A stretch of 47,784 bases of DNA from Phenylobacterium sp. (GTDB lineage Bacteria; Pseudomonadota; Alphaproteobacteria; Caulobacterales; Caulobacteraceae): positions 1 to 47,784 of the forward strand of contig NZ_JAUXVZ010000024.1 in NCBI RefSeq assembly GCF_030680185.1, read 5' to 3'. Positions within the stretch are counted from its first letter, which is position 1. Each line of letters opens with the position of its first letter. This document shows positions 30,488-39,134 of the stretch, piece by piece. The translations under genes and the position numbers were made by a program. The notes beneath the pieces are model-generated. The model was not told the origin of the DNA and did not search any database. It saw only the letters and a list, made by a program, of their open reading frames with translations.

Positions 30488-31714
30488 ATGCGGCCTTTTT
30501 GGCTGATGCTGGGCGCCGCGTTCCTATCGAGCGCCGCCCAGGCCGCCCCCGTCACCTATTCGGCGGCGCTGCAACGCGCCGGCGAGGCTCCCACGCTTCA
30601 GGCTAGGGAGGCCGAGGTCGCAGCTGCTCGAGCGGCCGCGGGCGCGGCGGGCCGCCTGCCGGACCCGAAGCTCCGGTTTGGCCTCGACAACTTTCCGGTC
30701 TCGGGTCCGCCAGCCTGGCGGTTCGGGCCGGAAAGCATGACCATGGCCACGGTCGGCGTTACGCAGGATGTCCCCAATGGCGCGAAGCGACGCGCCGAGC
30801 GCAAACGCGCAGCCGCCGATATCAGCGCAGCCGAGTCGGGGCAGGCCGTAGAGGCCCGCAACGTCCGCCTCGCAGCCGCCGTGGCCTGGATCGACCTTCA
30901 TTACGCCCAGCGCCAGCTCGCGGCCCTGGACGAGATCGCGGCGGCGCTCAAGCCGCTGCACGACGCCGCGCCAGCCCAGCTGGCGGCCGTCTCAAGCCGC
31001 CCCGCAGCGGCCTTGGAGGCCGACGAACTGACCGCGGCGCTCGGCGATCGTCGCGCCGAACTGTTGGCCGCCGCGGCCAAGGCCCGCGCCGAGCTGACGC
31101 GCTGGACCGGTGAGCCCGAACCGGAGGCGCTGGGGGATCCGCCGCCGCAGACCATAGACGTCCCTGGACTGCGCGCGGCCCTCGACCATCACCCGGCGCT
31201 GCTCGCGTACGACGCCATGGGCGGTCAGGCCGCAGCCGATCTGGCGGCCGCGCGGGCGGACAAGCGGCCGGATTGGAGTTGGGAGCTCGCCTATCATCGC
31301 CGCGATCCGATGTGGGGCGACATGGTCTCCCTCGGCGGAACGGTCAGCCTGCCGATATTCCCCGGCAAGCGAAAGGACCCGACGATCGCCGCCAAGGCCG
31401 CGAGTGCTAGCCGCGTGACCGCCGAACGGGAGGCCATGCGCCGGCAACTGCGCGCCCAGCTTGACGCCGACCTTGCCGACCATGCCATGCGCCACGACCG
31501 CATGATGCGCGCGCAGGCGACGCTCGTGCCCCTCGCCCGACGCAAGGCCGATTTGGAAACGGCCAGTTACGCCGCGGCGAGCGCCAGCCTCTCCGACGTG
31601 CTCCAGGCCTTTTTGGGCTTGGCGGAAGCCCGCGTTGACGCCCTGGACCGCGAGGCGGCCGTGGTCCGCGACGCGGTGCGCATCAATCTCAACTACGGAG
31701 CCGGCGAGCCATGA
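30488..31714 (+). CDS. cusC: CusC-type outer-membrane efflux protein (TolC family)
   Basis: A 408-residue outer-membrane factor from the ATG at 30488 (ribosome site AAGAGGAG). The signal peptide is MRPFWLMLGAAFLSSAAQAA. Long helical segments rich in Ala and Arg (AREAEVAAARAAAGAAGRLP; AKRRAERKRAAADISAAESG) alternate with the strand region DPKLRFGLDNFPV. The second half holds SWELAYHRRDPMWGDMVSLG and SLPIFPGKRKD, with Met/His residues facing the likely entry. It overlaps cusB by four bases. It should form the exit channel for a Cu/Ag RND pump. Confidence 0.88.
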   Translation: MRPFWLMLGAAFLSSAAQAAPVTYSAALQRAGEAPTLQAREAEVAAARAAAGAAGRLPDPKLRFGLDNFPVSGPPAWRFGPESMTMATVGVTQDVPNGAKRRAERKRAAADISAAESGQAVEARNVRLAAAVAWIDLHYAQRQLAALDEIAAALKPLHDAAPAQLAAVSSRPAAALEADELTAALGDRRAELLAAAAKARAELTRWTGEPEPEALGDPPPQTIDVPGLRAALDHHPALLAYDAMGGQAAADLAAARADKRPDWSWELAYHRRDPMWGDMVSLGGTVSLPIFPGKRKDPTIAAKAASASRVTAEREAMRRQLRAQLDADLADHAMRHDRMMRAQATLVPLARRKADLETASYAAASASLSDVLQAFLGLAEARVDALDREAAVVRDAVRINLNYGAGEP

Positions 31715-33195
31715 GCGTCCTCAATCTCACCCGTGCTCAGCTGGCGGTCGGCGCCGCCTCCGTGGCGCTGATCGGTGCGCTCGGCGGCTATGGCTTGGCG
31801 CACCTGCGCCAGGCAGCGCCGGCCGCGAGCTCGGGCCAGGAGGCCGGCCGCAAGGTCCTCTACTGGTACGACCCCATGGTTCCGGGGCAGCGCTTCGACA
31901 AGCCCGGCAAATCGCCCTTCATGGACATGCAGCTCGTGCCCCGATACGCCGACGAGGCGCCCGGAACGGCCGGAGTAAGGATTGATCCGGCGCAGCTCCA
32001 AAGCCTCGGCGTCCGCTATGCAACGGTGCGGCGGACGGCCTTCGCCGAGGACCTGACGGCCCCGGGCGTTCTCGAATTCAACGGGCGTGACGTGGCCATC
32101 GTGCAGGCTAGGGCCGCAGGTTTCGTGCAGCGGGTCTATGGCCGCGCGCCCGGCGACGTTGTCACCGCGGGGTCGCCCATCGCGGATCTACTGATCCCGA
32201 GCTGGAGCGGCGCTCAGGCTGAGTATCTCGCGGTCCGCAGGTCAGGGAGTACAGAGCTTGAAGCGGCCGCCCGCCAGCGACTGCGCCTCTTGGGCATGCC
32301 GGAGGCTCTGATCGAATCCGTCGCCCGCTCAGGCCGTCCGCGCTCGGTCGTCACTGTCACCACCCCGGTAAGCGGCGCGATACAAACGCTCGACGTCCGC
32401 GCGGGCATGACCGTCAGCATGGGCCAGACTTTGGCCCAGGTCTCCGGGCTGAGCACCGTGTGGATGACGGCTGCGGTTCCCGAGGCCCGAGCGGGCCTCG
32501 TGCGCCCCGGCGCCTCCGCCCGCGTCGAGCTGGCCGCCTTCCCTGGCGAGGCTTTCTCCGGACGGGTCAGCGCCGTCCTGCCCTCGGCCCAGGCGGAAAG
32601 CCGAACGCTGCAGGCTCGGGTCGAGCTGCCCAACCGCGGTGGACGGCTGCGGCCGGGCATGTATGGGACCGTCCATCTCGACGGACCGACGAGGCCGGCC
32701 CTGGTCGTGCCGGCCGAGGCGGTGATCCGGACCGGGCGACGAGCGATCGTCATGCTCGCTCTGGACGGCGGGCGCTTTCAGCCCGTCGAGGTGAAGACCG
32801 GGCGCGAGGACGGCGGGCTTACGGAGATCCTCGGCGGCTTGCAGGAGGGCCAAAGGATCGTCGCCTCGGGTCAATTCCTGATCGACTCCGAGGCGAGCCT
32901 CGCTGGGCTGCAGGCTCGGCCACTCGCCCCGGCGAACACGCCTCAGTCCGCCACCGCGGCGCCGGCGCTCCATGAGAGCCGTGGCCGCATCGAGGCTCTG
33001 AAGGGCGACCAGGTGACCCTCAGCCACGAGCCCGTCCCGGCGATCGGCTGGCCGGCCATGACCATGACCTTCAAGCTAGATCCGCCTGGGCTCGCCGCCG
33101 GCGTCAAGGTGGGCGACCAGGTCGCCTTCGGCTTTGAGCAACGACCGGAGGGGCCTGTGGTCCGGCGGATCGCCCCGGCGGGAGCGCGCCGGTGA
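31711..33195 (+). CDS. cusB: CusB-type periplasmic adaptor with C-terminal CusF-like domain
   Basis: A 494-residue membrane-fusion protein. After one N-terminal anchor comes a short heavy-metal-binding domain ([20 protein letters not shown], then [11 protein letters not shown]; about 48-80). The adaptor core follows: barrel-sandwich ([20 protein letters not shown]), helical hairpin ([12 protein letters not shown]) and membrane-proximal domains ([20 protein letters not shown]). Residues about 415-494 repeat the CusF fold: [16 protein letters not shown] keeps the His, Trp and two Met ligands at the spacing of free CusF. So the adaptor brings its own metallochaperone, while a separate CusF is encoded two genes on. 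The gene overlaps both neighbours by four bases. Confidence 0.92.
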   Translation: MSVLNLTRAQLAVGAASVALIGALGGYGLAHLRQAAPAASSGQEAGRKVLYWYDPMVPGQRFDKPGKSPFMDMQLVPRYADEAPGTAGVRIDPAQLQSLGVRYATVRRTAFAEDLTAPGVLEFNGRDVAIVQARAAGFVQRVYGRAPGDVVTAGSPIADLLIPSWSGAQAEYLAVRRSGSTELEAAARQRLRLLGMPEALIESVARSGRPRSVVTVTTPVSGAIQTLDVRAGMTVSMGQTLAQVSGLSTVWMTAAVPEARAGLVRPGASARVELAAFPGEAFSGRVSAVLPSAQAESRTLQARVELPNRGGRLRPGMYGTVHLDGPTRPALVVPAEAVIRTGRRAIVMLALDGGRFQPVEVKTGREDGGLTEILGGLQEGQRIVASGQFLIDSEASLAGLQARPLAPANTPQSATAAPALHESRGRIEALKGDQVTLSHEPVPAIGWPAMTMTFKLDPPGLAAGVKVGDQVAFGFEQRPEGPVVRRIAPAGARR

Positions 33196-36100
33196 TCGCT
33201 GCCCTCATCCGCCTCTCTGTCCGCTTTCGGCTCGTCGTGCTCCTGGGCGCCGCGGTCCTGCTGGCCTCTGGTCTCCTCGCCTTGCGCGCCACGCCCGTCG
33301 ACGCCCTGCCGGACCTTTCCGACGTCCAGGTGATCATCCGCACCACCTACCCCGGCCAGGCGCCGCAGATCGTGGAGAGCCAGGTCACCTATCCGCTCAC
33401 CACCACCATGCTCTCGGTGCCCGGCGCCAAGACGGTCCGCGGCTATTCCTTCTTCGGCGACAGCTTCGTCTACGTGCTGTTCGAGGACGGGACCGACCTT
33501 TATTGGGCCCGCTCGCGCGTGCTCGAATACCTCAACCAGGTACAAGGACGGCTGCCCGATTCCGCCAAACCGGCCCTCGGGCCCGACGCCACCGGCGTCG
33601 GCTGGATCTTCGAATATGCCCTCGTCGACCGGTCCGGGCGCCACGACCTCGCCCAGCTCCGATCCCTGCAGGACTGGTTCCTGCGATACGAGCTGAAGAC
33701 CCTGCCCGGGGTGGCCGAGGTCGCCTCGATCGGCGGCATGGTCAAGCAGTACCAGGTCGTCCTCGACCCGGTGCGGCTGGCCGCCTACGGCGTCACTCAA
33801 GCTGAGACGGTCAAGGCGATCCAGCGGGCCAACCAGGAGACTGGGGGCTCGGTGCTGGAGCTTGCCGAGGCGGAGTACATGGTGCGCGCCGGCGGCTACC
33901 TGGAAACCCTGGACGATTTTCGCGCCGTCCCGCTCAAGACGGCGGCCGGCGGCGTCGCCGTGCGCCTCGGCGATGTCGCCACGATCCAGATCGGCCCCGA
34001 GATGCGCCGCGGGATCGCCGAGCTGAACGGTCAGGGCGAAGTCGCCGGCGGCGTGATCGTGCTGCGCTCGGGCAAGAACGCCCGCGCGACGATCGCCGCC
34101 GTGAAGGACAAACTCGCCGAGCTCAAGAACAGCCTGCCGCCTGGCGTCGAGATCGTCACCACTTACGACCGCTCGCAGCTCATCGACCGCGCCATCGCCA
34201 ATCTCCGCGAGAAGTTGATCGAAGAGTTCGTCGTGGTGGCGCTCGTCTGCGTGCTCTTCCTCTGGCACGCGCGGTCGGCGCTCGTCGCCATTCTCACCCT
34301 GCCCCTGGGCGTCCTCTTCGCCCTCATCGTCATGCGGGTGCAGGGCGTGAACGCCAACATCATGTCGCTCGGCGGCATCGCCATCGCCATCGGCGCCATG
34401 GTCGACGCCGCCGTGGTGATGATCGAAAACGCGCACAAGCGGATCGAGCGTTGGGAGGCCGATCACCCCGGCGAGCACCTGGCTGGCGAGACGCGCTGGC
34501 GGGTGATCACTGACGCGGCCGCCGAGGTGGGCCCCGCCCTCTTCTTCAGCCTCTTGATCATCACCCTGTCGTTCGTGCCGGTCTTCAGCCTGCAGGGCCA
34601 GGAAGGGCGGCTGTTCGGGCCGTTGGCGTTCACCAAGACTTACGCCATGGCCGGGGCCGCGATCCTCTCGGTGACGCTCGTCCCGGTGCTGATGGGCTGG
34701 CTGATCCGCGGCCGAATCCCGGCCGAAGCCTCCAATCCCCTCAACCGCTGGCTTACGGCCGCGTACCGGCCGGGGCTCGACTGGGTCATGCGGCGGCCGA
34801 AGACGACGCTGCTGATCGCCCTCATGGCCTTTTCGACCACGGCCTGGCCCCTCAGCCGTTTGGGCGGAGAATTCATGCCTCAGCTGGACGAGGGCGACCT
34901 GCTGTACATGCCCTCGGCCCTGCCCGGGATCTCCGCTCAGAAGGCGGCGGAGCTGCTTCAGCAGACCGACCGGCTCATCAAGACGGTCCCGGAGGTGCAG
35001 ACCGTCTTCGGCAAGGCGGGCCGGGCGGAAACCGCCACCGACCCCGCGCCGCTTGAGATGTTCGAGATCACCATCCAGTTCAAGCCGCGCAGCCAGTGGC
35101 GGCCCGGCATGACTCCGGAGAAGTTGGTCGAGGAGCTGGACCGAACGGTGAAGGTTCCCGGGCTCGCCAACGTCTGGGTGCCTCCGATCCGCAACCGCAT
35201 CGACATGCTGGCCACTGGCGTCAAGAGCCCGATCGGCGTGAAGGTCTCGGGCCAGGATCTGGCGCAGATCGACCGCATCGCCCACGACATCGAGGTCGTG
35301 GCTAAGACCGTGCCCGGCGTCTCATCGGCCCTGGCCGAGCGCCTGACCGGAGGCCGCTATGTCGACGTGACCATCGATCGGGCGGTCGCGGCGCGCTACG
35401 GCCTCAACATCGCCGACGTCCAGGACGTGATCTCCACCGCGGTCGGCGGGCAAACCATCGGTCAGACGGTCGAAGGCCTGGCGCGATACCCGATCAGCGT
35501 CCGATATCCGCGCGAGCTCCGAGACAGCCTGGAGGGCCTGCGTCAGTTGCCGATCCTGACCCCAGCGAGCCAGCAGATCACCCTCGGGACCGTGGCGGCG
35601 GTCGAGGTCGCCGACGGGCCGCCGATGCTGAAGACGGAGAACGCCCGCCCCTCCACCTGGGTCTATGTGGACGTCCGGGGCCGCGACCTCGCCTCGGTCG
35701 TCGCCGACCTGCAGTCCGCCGTCACCGGCAAGGTGAAGCTCGCGCCTGGCGTTTCCGTCGCCTACTCCGGCCAGTTCGAATACCTGCAGCGGGCGACCGA
35801 GCGGCTGAAGATCGTCATCCCCGCCACCCTGGTGATCATCTTTCTGCTGCTCTTCATGACCTTTGGCCGTCTGGACGAGGCGGTGCTGATCATGGCCACC
35901 CTGCCCTTTGCCCTCACGGGGGCCATCTGGACCCTATATCTCCTGGGCTATCACCAATCGGTCGCCACAGGCGTCGGCCTCATCGCCCTGGCCGGCGTCG
36001 CCGCCGAGTTCGGGGTCGTCATGCTCATCTATCTCAAGGTGGCGCTCCACGACCGCGGCCCAGCGCCCTCACCGGCCCAAGTGGAAGACGCAATCCGCGA

Positions 36101-36344
36101 AGGCGCCCTTCTGCGGGTCCGGCCGAAGGCGATGACCGTGGCGGTGATCCTGGCGGGCCTCTTCCCGATCCTCATTGGTCACGGCGCCGGCTCGGAGGTG
36201 ATGAGCCGCATCGCCGCCCCCATGATCGGCGGCATGCTGACCGCGCCGCTGCTCTCGATGTTTGTCGTGCCGGCAGGCTACCTGCTGCTGCGACGGCGAC
36301 GTTCCGCGTCCTCAGCTGCAATCCTCAAAGGAGACCAACCATGA
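33192..36344 (+). CDS. cusA: CusA-type copper/silver RND efflux pump
   Basis: A 1050-residue inner-membrane pump from a GTG overlapping the cusB stop. It begins [20 protein letters not shown], and its helix-4 signature [19 protein letters not shown] (about 397-415) is the form of monovalent-metal (Cu/Ag) pumps, clearly different from the CzcA in this window. Met-rich positions in the porter domain would form the relay (for example [12 protein letters not shown] near 561-572). The second half has [20 protein letters not shown] and a short C-terminus. With CusB and CusC it expels Cu(I) and Ag(I) from periplasm and cytoplasm. Confidence 0.95.
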   Translation: MIAALIRLSVRFRLVVLLGAAVLLASGLLALRATPVDALPDLSDVQVIIRTTYPGQAPQIVESQVTYPLTTTMLSVPGAKTVRGYSFFGDSFVYVLFEDGTDLYWARSRVLEYLNQVQGRLPDSAKPALGPDATGVGWIFEYALVDRSGRHDLAQLRSLQDWFLRYELKTLPGVAEVASIGGMVKQYQVVLDPVRLAAYGVTQAETVKAIQRANQETGGSVLELAEAEYMVRAGGYLETLDDFRAVPLKTAAGGVAVRLGDVATIQIGPEMRRGIAELNGQGEVAGGVIVLRSGKNARATIAAVKDKLAELKNSLPPGVEIVTTYDRSQLIDRAIANLREKLIEEFVVVALVCVLFLWHARSALVAILTLPLGVLFALIVMRVQGVNANIMSLGGIAIAIGAMVDAAVVMIENAHKRIERWEADHPGEHLAGETRWRVITDAAAEVGPALFFSLLIITLSFVPVFSLQGQEGRLFGPLAFTKTYAMAGAAILSVTLVPVLMGWLIRGRIPAEASNPLNRWLTAAYRPGLDWVMRRPKTTLLIALMAFSTTAWPLSRLGGEFMPQLDEGDLLYMPSALPGISAQKAAELLQQTDRLIKTVPEVQTVFGKAGRAETATDPAPLEMFEITIQFKPRSQWRPGMTPEKLVEELDRTVKVPGLANVWVPPIRNRIDMLATGVKSPIGVKVSGQDLAQIDRIAHDIEVVAKTVPGVSSALAERLTGGRYVDVTIDRAVAARYGLNIADVQDVISTAVGGQTIGQTVEGLARYPISVRYPRELRDSLEGLRQLPILTPASQQITLGTVAAVEVADGPPMLKTENARPSTWVYVDVRGRDLASVVADLQSAVTGKVKLAPGVSVAYSGQFEYLQRATERLKIVIPATLVIIFLLLFMTFGRLDEAVLIMATLPFALTGAIWTLYLLGYHQSVATGVGLIALAGVAAEFGVVMLIYLKVALHDRGPAPSPAQVEDAIREGALLRVRPKAMTVAVILAGLFPILIGHGAGSEVMSRIAAPMIGGMLTAPLLSMFVVPAGYLLLRRRRSASSAAILKGDQP

Positions 36345-36736
36345 AGCGTACTGTCCTAACCGGCGGCATCCTGGGCGCCGTCCTTGCCTTGGCCGCGTGC
36401 GGTCAGGAGTCCGAGACAACCATGGCCGAAGCGCCGGCCGCGCCAGCGGCGGGCACGCCTGCCGCCCCGACCGGCGATATGGCGGGGATGAACAGGGCCG
36501 GCTCGCAGGCCGCCAAGACGGCCAAGGGGACCGGGACGGTGAAGTCCGTCGACGCTGGCGCCGGCGCCATCACGGTCGACCACGGCCCAATTCCGGAGGC
36601 CGGCTGGCCGGCGATGACCATGGCCTTCAAAGCGACGCCCGACCTCGTCCAGAGCGTCAAGCCAGGCGACAAGGTCGCCTTCGACCTGACCCTGAAGGAT
36701 GGCTCCGGCGAGATCACCGCCATCGTCAGGCAGTAG
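36341..36736 (+). CDS. cusF: CusF-like periplasmic copper chaperone, lipoprotein form
   Basis: A 131-residue protein overlapping cusA by four bases. The N-terminus has a lipobox (ALAAC, Cys at about 20), so the mature protein is probably lipid-anchored. An Ala/Pro-rich linker with two Met follows. The CusF OB-fold occupies about 62-131, with the Cu(I)/Ag(I) site in [15 protein letters not shown]: His, Trp and two Met at the spacing of E. coli CusF. It delivers metal to the CusBA pump. Its lipoprotein nature is inferred from the lipobox; E. coli CusF is soluble. Confidence 0.92.
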   Translation: MKRTVLTGGILGAVLALAACGQESETTMAEAPAAPAAGTPAAPTGDMAGMNRAGSQAAKTAKGTGTVKSVDAGAGAITVDHGPIPEAGWPAMTMAFKATPDLVQSVKPGDKVAFDLTLKDGSGEITAIVRQ

Positions 36737-36773
36737 AACGTGGGGGCTGGGGCGCTCGCGACGGCATGCCGCC

Positions 36774-37226
36774 TCAGCCGTGGCGCGCGAACACCCGCGT
36801 CTTGCCGCCCGGCAGCAGCAGGAGCGTTTGGTAGGGCTCTTTGCGGCCGTCCGGCGTCTCCATGCCGGGCGAGCCCAAGGGCATGCCTGGCACGGTGATC
36901 CCCAGCGCCTTCGGCCGCTCCTTCAGGAGGCGGCCTACGTCGGCGGGCGGGACGTGGCCAACGGCCACGTAGCCACCAATCGTCGTCAGGTGGCACGACG
37001 AGAGCTCGAAGGGCACGCCGTAGCGCTTGTTCAGCGGCGTGACGTCGTCGACCACCACCACCTTCGGCCGGTATCCGGCGCGCGTCATGGCGGTAATCCA
37101 GCCGCCGCAGCAGCCGCACGATGCCGTCTTGTAGACAGTCAAGGGCGGCGGCGCCGCCGCCCGGGCACTTGGCGCCGCCAGTGCGGCGGCAGCGGCGGCA
37201 GCGAGCAGATGACGGCGAGAAATCAT
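36774..37226 (-). CDS. DUF411 metal-binding protein
   Basis: A 150-residue exported protein: a twin-Arg-like start (MISRRHLLAAAAAAALAAPS) then the DUF411 domain. Key features are VYKTASCGCCGGWITAMT (Cys-x-Cys-Cys), GVPFELSSCHLT (Cys-His) and AVGHVPPADVGRLL, ending in GMPLGSPGMETPDGRKEPY. DUF411 proteins are commonly found in copper and silver clusters and are thought to bind metal through the conserved Cys and His; their role is not settled. It follows copZ by 20 bases and shares its CueR-type promoter. It is convergent with cusF. Confidence 0.9.
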   Translation of the reverse strand: MISRRHLLAAAAAAALAAPSARAAAPPPLTVYKTASCGCCGGWITAMTRAGYRPKVVVVDDVTPLNKRYGVPFELSSCHLTTIGGYVAVGHVPPADVGRLLKERPKALGITVPGMPLGSPGMETPDGRKEPYQTLLLLPGGKTRVFARHG

Positions 37227-37246
37227 CGAGGATCAGCCTCCACGGG

Positions 37247-37492
37247 TCAGCGCCGCCCGCCGCAGCACGAGGCCTTGGCGGCCGGCACGGCTTCCGTAGC
37301 CTCCGCAGGCGTGTAGCCCGCCTCGCGGATGGCGTCGCTCACGTCGGAGTCCGCGGCGGACGTAATAACCTCGACCGCTTTCCGGGAAAGGTCGATGGCG
37401 ACCTGGGCGGTCGGATCGACGCCCTTCACGGCCGCGGTTATGGCCGCCACGCAATGGCCGCAGCTCATGTCGTCAACTTGGTAGCGAAGCAT
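37247..37492 (-). CDS. copZ: CopZ-like copper chaperone (HMA domain)
   Basis: An 81-residue cytosolic chaperone. I use the ATG at 37492 (MLRYQVDDMSCGHCVAAITA): a longer start at 37540 lies upstream of the predicted transcript start from the CueR-type promoter (-10 at 37524-37529). The HMA motif MSCGHC has its two Cys at 11 and 14; the ferredoxin-like fold ends AIREAGYTP. A C-terminal tail ASCCGGRR adds two more Cys, unusual for CopZ. It should bind Cu(I) and pass it to ATPases or regulators. Confidence 0.9.
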   Translation of the reverse strand: MLRYQVDDMSCGHCVAAITAAVKGVDPTAQVAIDLSRKAVEVITSAADSDVSDAIREAGYTPAEATEAVPAAKASCCGGRR

Positions 37493-37523
37493 GGGAATCT
37501 CCTCGTTAAAAGCCTCGCCTTTA

Positions 37524-37554
37524 CAGATGGGGTTTCCCACGATGGGAAGGTCAA
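37524..37554 (-). promoter_or_regulatory. CueR/HmrR-type promoter for copZ-DUF411
   Basis: On the minus strand: -35 TTGACC (37549-37554), 19-base spacer with TTCCCA-TCG-TGGGAA, and -10 CATCTG (37524-37529). This is the copper-sensing MerR promoter pattern and differs from the CTCTAG dyads of the Zn/Cd/Pb block. Confidence 0.82.
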
Positions 37555-37567
37555 GACCCGGGCGTAC

Positions 37568-38065
37568 TTAAAGACGTTCGAGGATCGCCTTCATCTGCTT
37601 TATCTCCCGAGTCTGCGACGCGATGATGCCGTCTGGCCCGTAGCAGAGGTCGCGGAGTTCCGAATCCTTGAGCGAGGCCTCCTGGCACATCAGCAGCGCG
37701 CCGGAGTGGTGCGGAATCATCGACTGCACGAACTGACGATCGCCGACCAGACCTTGCGCCCGAATACCGATCAGCGAGAGCAGGAAAATGGCGACGAAGG
37801 CCACGTGCAAAGCCACGTTAAGCTTGGTGTTCATGTACATGGACTTCATCGTCAGCAACATCACGATGGCCATCGGGGCCCACATCACGAGCGCCATGTA
37901 GAAGAAGTTGATATTCTGGATAAATTCGCCCCAGCTGAATATCATCGTGAACATGGCGAAATACATGATGGCCAGGCTCAGAGCCAGATTAACGGCGAGC
38001 ATCACATAGTGATGTCGCCCCTCCTTCGCGCTCATGGTGGGTTCGTCGTGGTGGGCCTGTTTCAC
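37568..38065 (-). CDS. Membrane-anchored DUF305 protein
   Basis: A 165-residue protein with three membrane helices (about 20-45, 53-75 and 82-102) and a C-terminal DUF305 part. The DUF305 signature is FVQSMIPHHSGALLMCQEAS, with adjacent His, Met and Cys that may bind copper, then IKQMKAILER. The N-terminal tail also has His (QAHHDEP). Similar proteins with membrane helices before DUF305 are common in copper islands, role unknown. It stands alone between the copZ promoter and copB, with a ribosome site (GGAGG) before the ATG. Confidence 0.82.
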   Translation of the reverse strand: MKQAHHDEPTMSAKEGRHHYVMLAVNLALSLAIMYFAMFTMIFSWGEFIQNINFFYMALVMWAPMAIVMLLTMKSMYMNTKLNVALHVAFVAIFLLSLIGIRAQGLVGDRQFVQSMIPHHSGALLMCQEASLKDSELRDLCYGPDGIIASQTREIKQMKAILERL

Positions 38066-38099
38066 ATCAACCTCCTGAGCGGCGTTGCTTCATAGCAAC

Positions 38100-39134
38100 T
38101 CAAAACCAAGCTCTCAGGCCCACGATGAAGCGCGTGCTCTCCACGTCTTCCCCGTGGGCGCGCACGAAGTCGGCGGTGTCGCCGAACGTGCGCTCGTAGG
38201 CGACGCCGATGTAGGGGGCGAACTCTCTGCGGATCTCGTAGCGGAGCCGCAGGCCGAGCTCGCCCTTGGACAGGCCCGAGCCAATCTCGCTATCCGGGAT
38301 GTCCTGGGCCGCGAATTCGAGCTCCGCCCGGGGCTGCAGGATCAGCCGTTGCGTCAGCCGGAAATCGTAGCTGCCCTCGACACGGGCCAGCAGATCGCCC
38401 TTTTCGGACAGGAAGAGCGAGCCCTCGGCTTCGAACCAGTAAGGGAACATCGCGTCCACAGCGAGCGTGGCGTAGGCGCGCGAGCGCGGTTCCAGGTCAT
38501 AGCGGATGCCAACCTGTACGTCGGTGTAGCGGGCGACGGCGCGGGAATAGAGGAGCTGAACCTCCGCGGCTTCCACGCCTTCGCGTGACTGGCCTTCCCC
38601 CTCGGTCTTGAAGACGAATCTATTGATGTCGCCGCCGTACCAGCCCTCGACCTCCCAGCTGTAGCGGTCGCCGTTGGGGGCCCATTCGAGCAGATCCGCC
38701 TGGACCTTGGAGGCCCGCGAGCCCCCGTGCTCGCTCGCGAGGATACCGCGGGCGCGCTGCATCTGCCCCGCCCCGAAGACCCGATCGGCCACGTTGTCGG
38801 TGATTACGCCCGGCGCAGACGCATTGCCGACCGGCAGGTCCGACCCCGTCTGCCCGCCATCCATCGGCGCCATGGCATGGCCCGCGTGCGGGTCGGCCGG
38901 GGCCGGCATAACGTGTCCGGCGTGCGGATCGGCAGGCGCGGGGGCGGGCTGCGCGGGCATCACATGCCCTGCATGTGGATCCGCGGGGGCCGCGGGCGTT
39001 TCGGCGGGCCGGGCGGGGCTTGAGGCGGACGGCTTGGCCGGCATCACGTGACCGGCATGCGGATCGGCCGCCTGGGCGGCTGCAGCCGTCGCAGAACCGG
39101 CCAGCGCCAGGGCCAGGAGCGACGTCCGGATCAT
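38100..39134 (-). CDS. copB: CopB outer-membrane copper resistance protein
   Basis: A 344-residue protein with a signal peptide (MIRTSLLALALAGSATAAAA). The mature N-terminus repeats DPHAGHVMPA three times with a fourth variant DPHAGHAMAP (about 24-90), a His/Met-rich array that should bind copper. From about 115 it is a beta-barrel (LEWAPNGDRYSWEVEGWYGG, VGIRYDLEPRSRAYATLAV, RYEIRREFAPYIGVAYERTF), ending in a terminal aromatic (LRAWF) typical of outer-membrane proteins. Its start overlaps the copA stop by four bases, so CopA and CopB are made together. Confidence 0.93.
   Translation of the reverse strand: MIRTSLLALALAGSATAAAAQAADPHAGHVMPAKPSASSPARPAETPAAPADPHAGHVMPAQPAPAPADPHAGHVMPAPADPHAGHAMAPMDGGQTGSDLPVGNASAPGVITDNVADRVFGAGQMQRARGILASEHGGSRASKVQADLLEWAPNGDRYSWEVEGWYGGDINRFVFKTEGEGQSREGVEAAEVQLLYSRAVARYTDVQVGIRYDLEPRSRAYATLAVDAMFPYWFEAEGSLFLSEKGDLLARVEGSYDFRLTQRLILQPRAELEFAAQDIPDSEIGSGLSKGELGLRLRYEIRREFAPYIGVAYERTFGDTADFVRAHGEDVESTRFIVGLRAWF

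Noticed and set aside
32943..35285. Minus-strand open frame of about 780 codons across cusB and cusA
   Set aside because: It mirrors the cusBA coding strand and has shadow-like composition (Asp/His/Arg/Gly-rich). The plus-strand genes are certain.
38880..39070. CRISPR-like repeat array
   Set aside because: The repeats are in-frame coding repeats of CopB without spacers of uniform size. No CRISPR array was found anywhere in the window.
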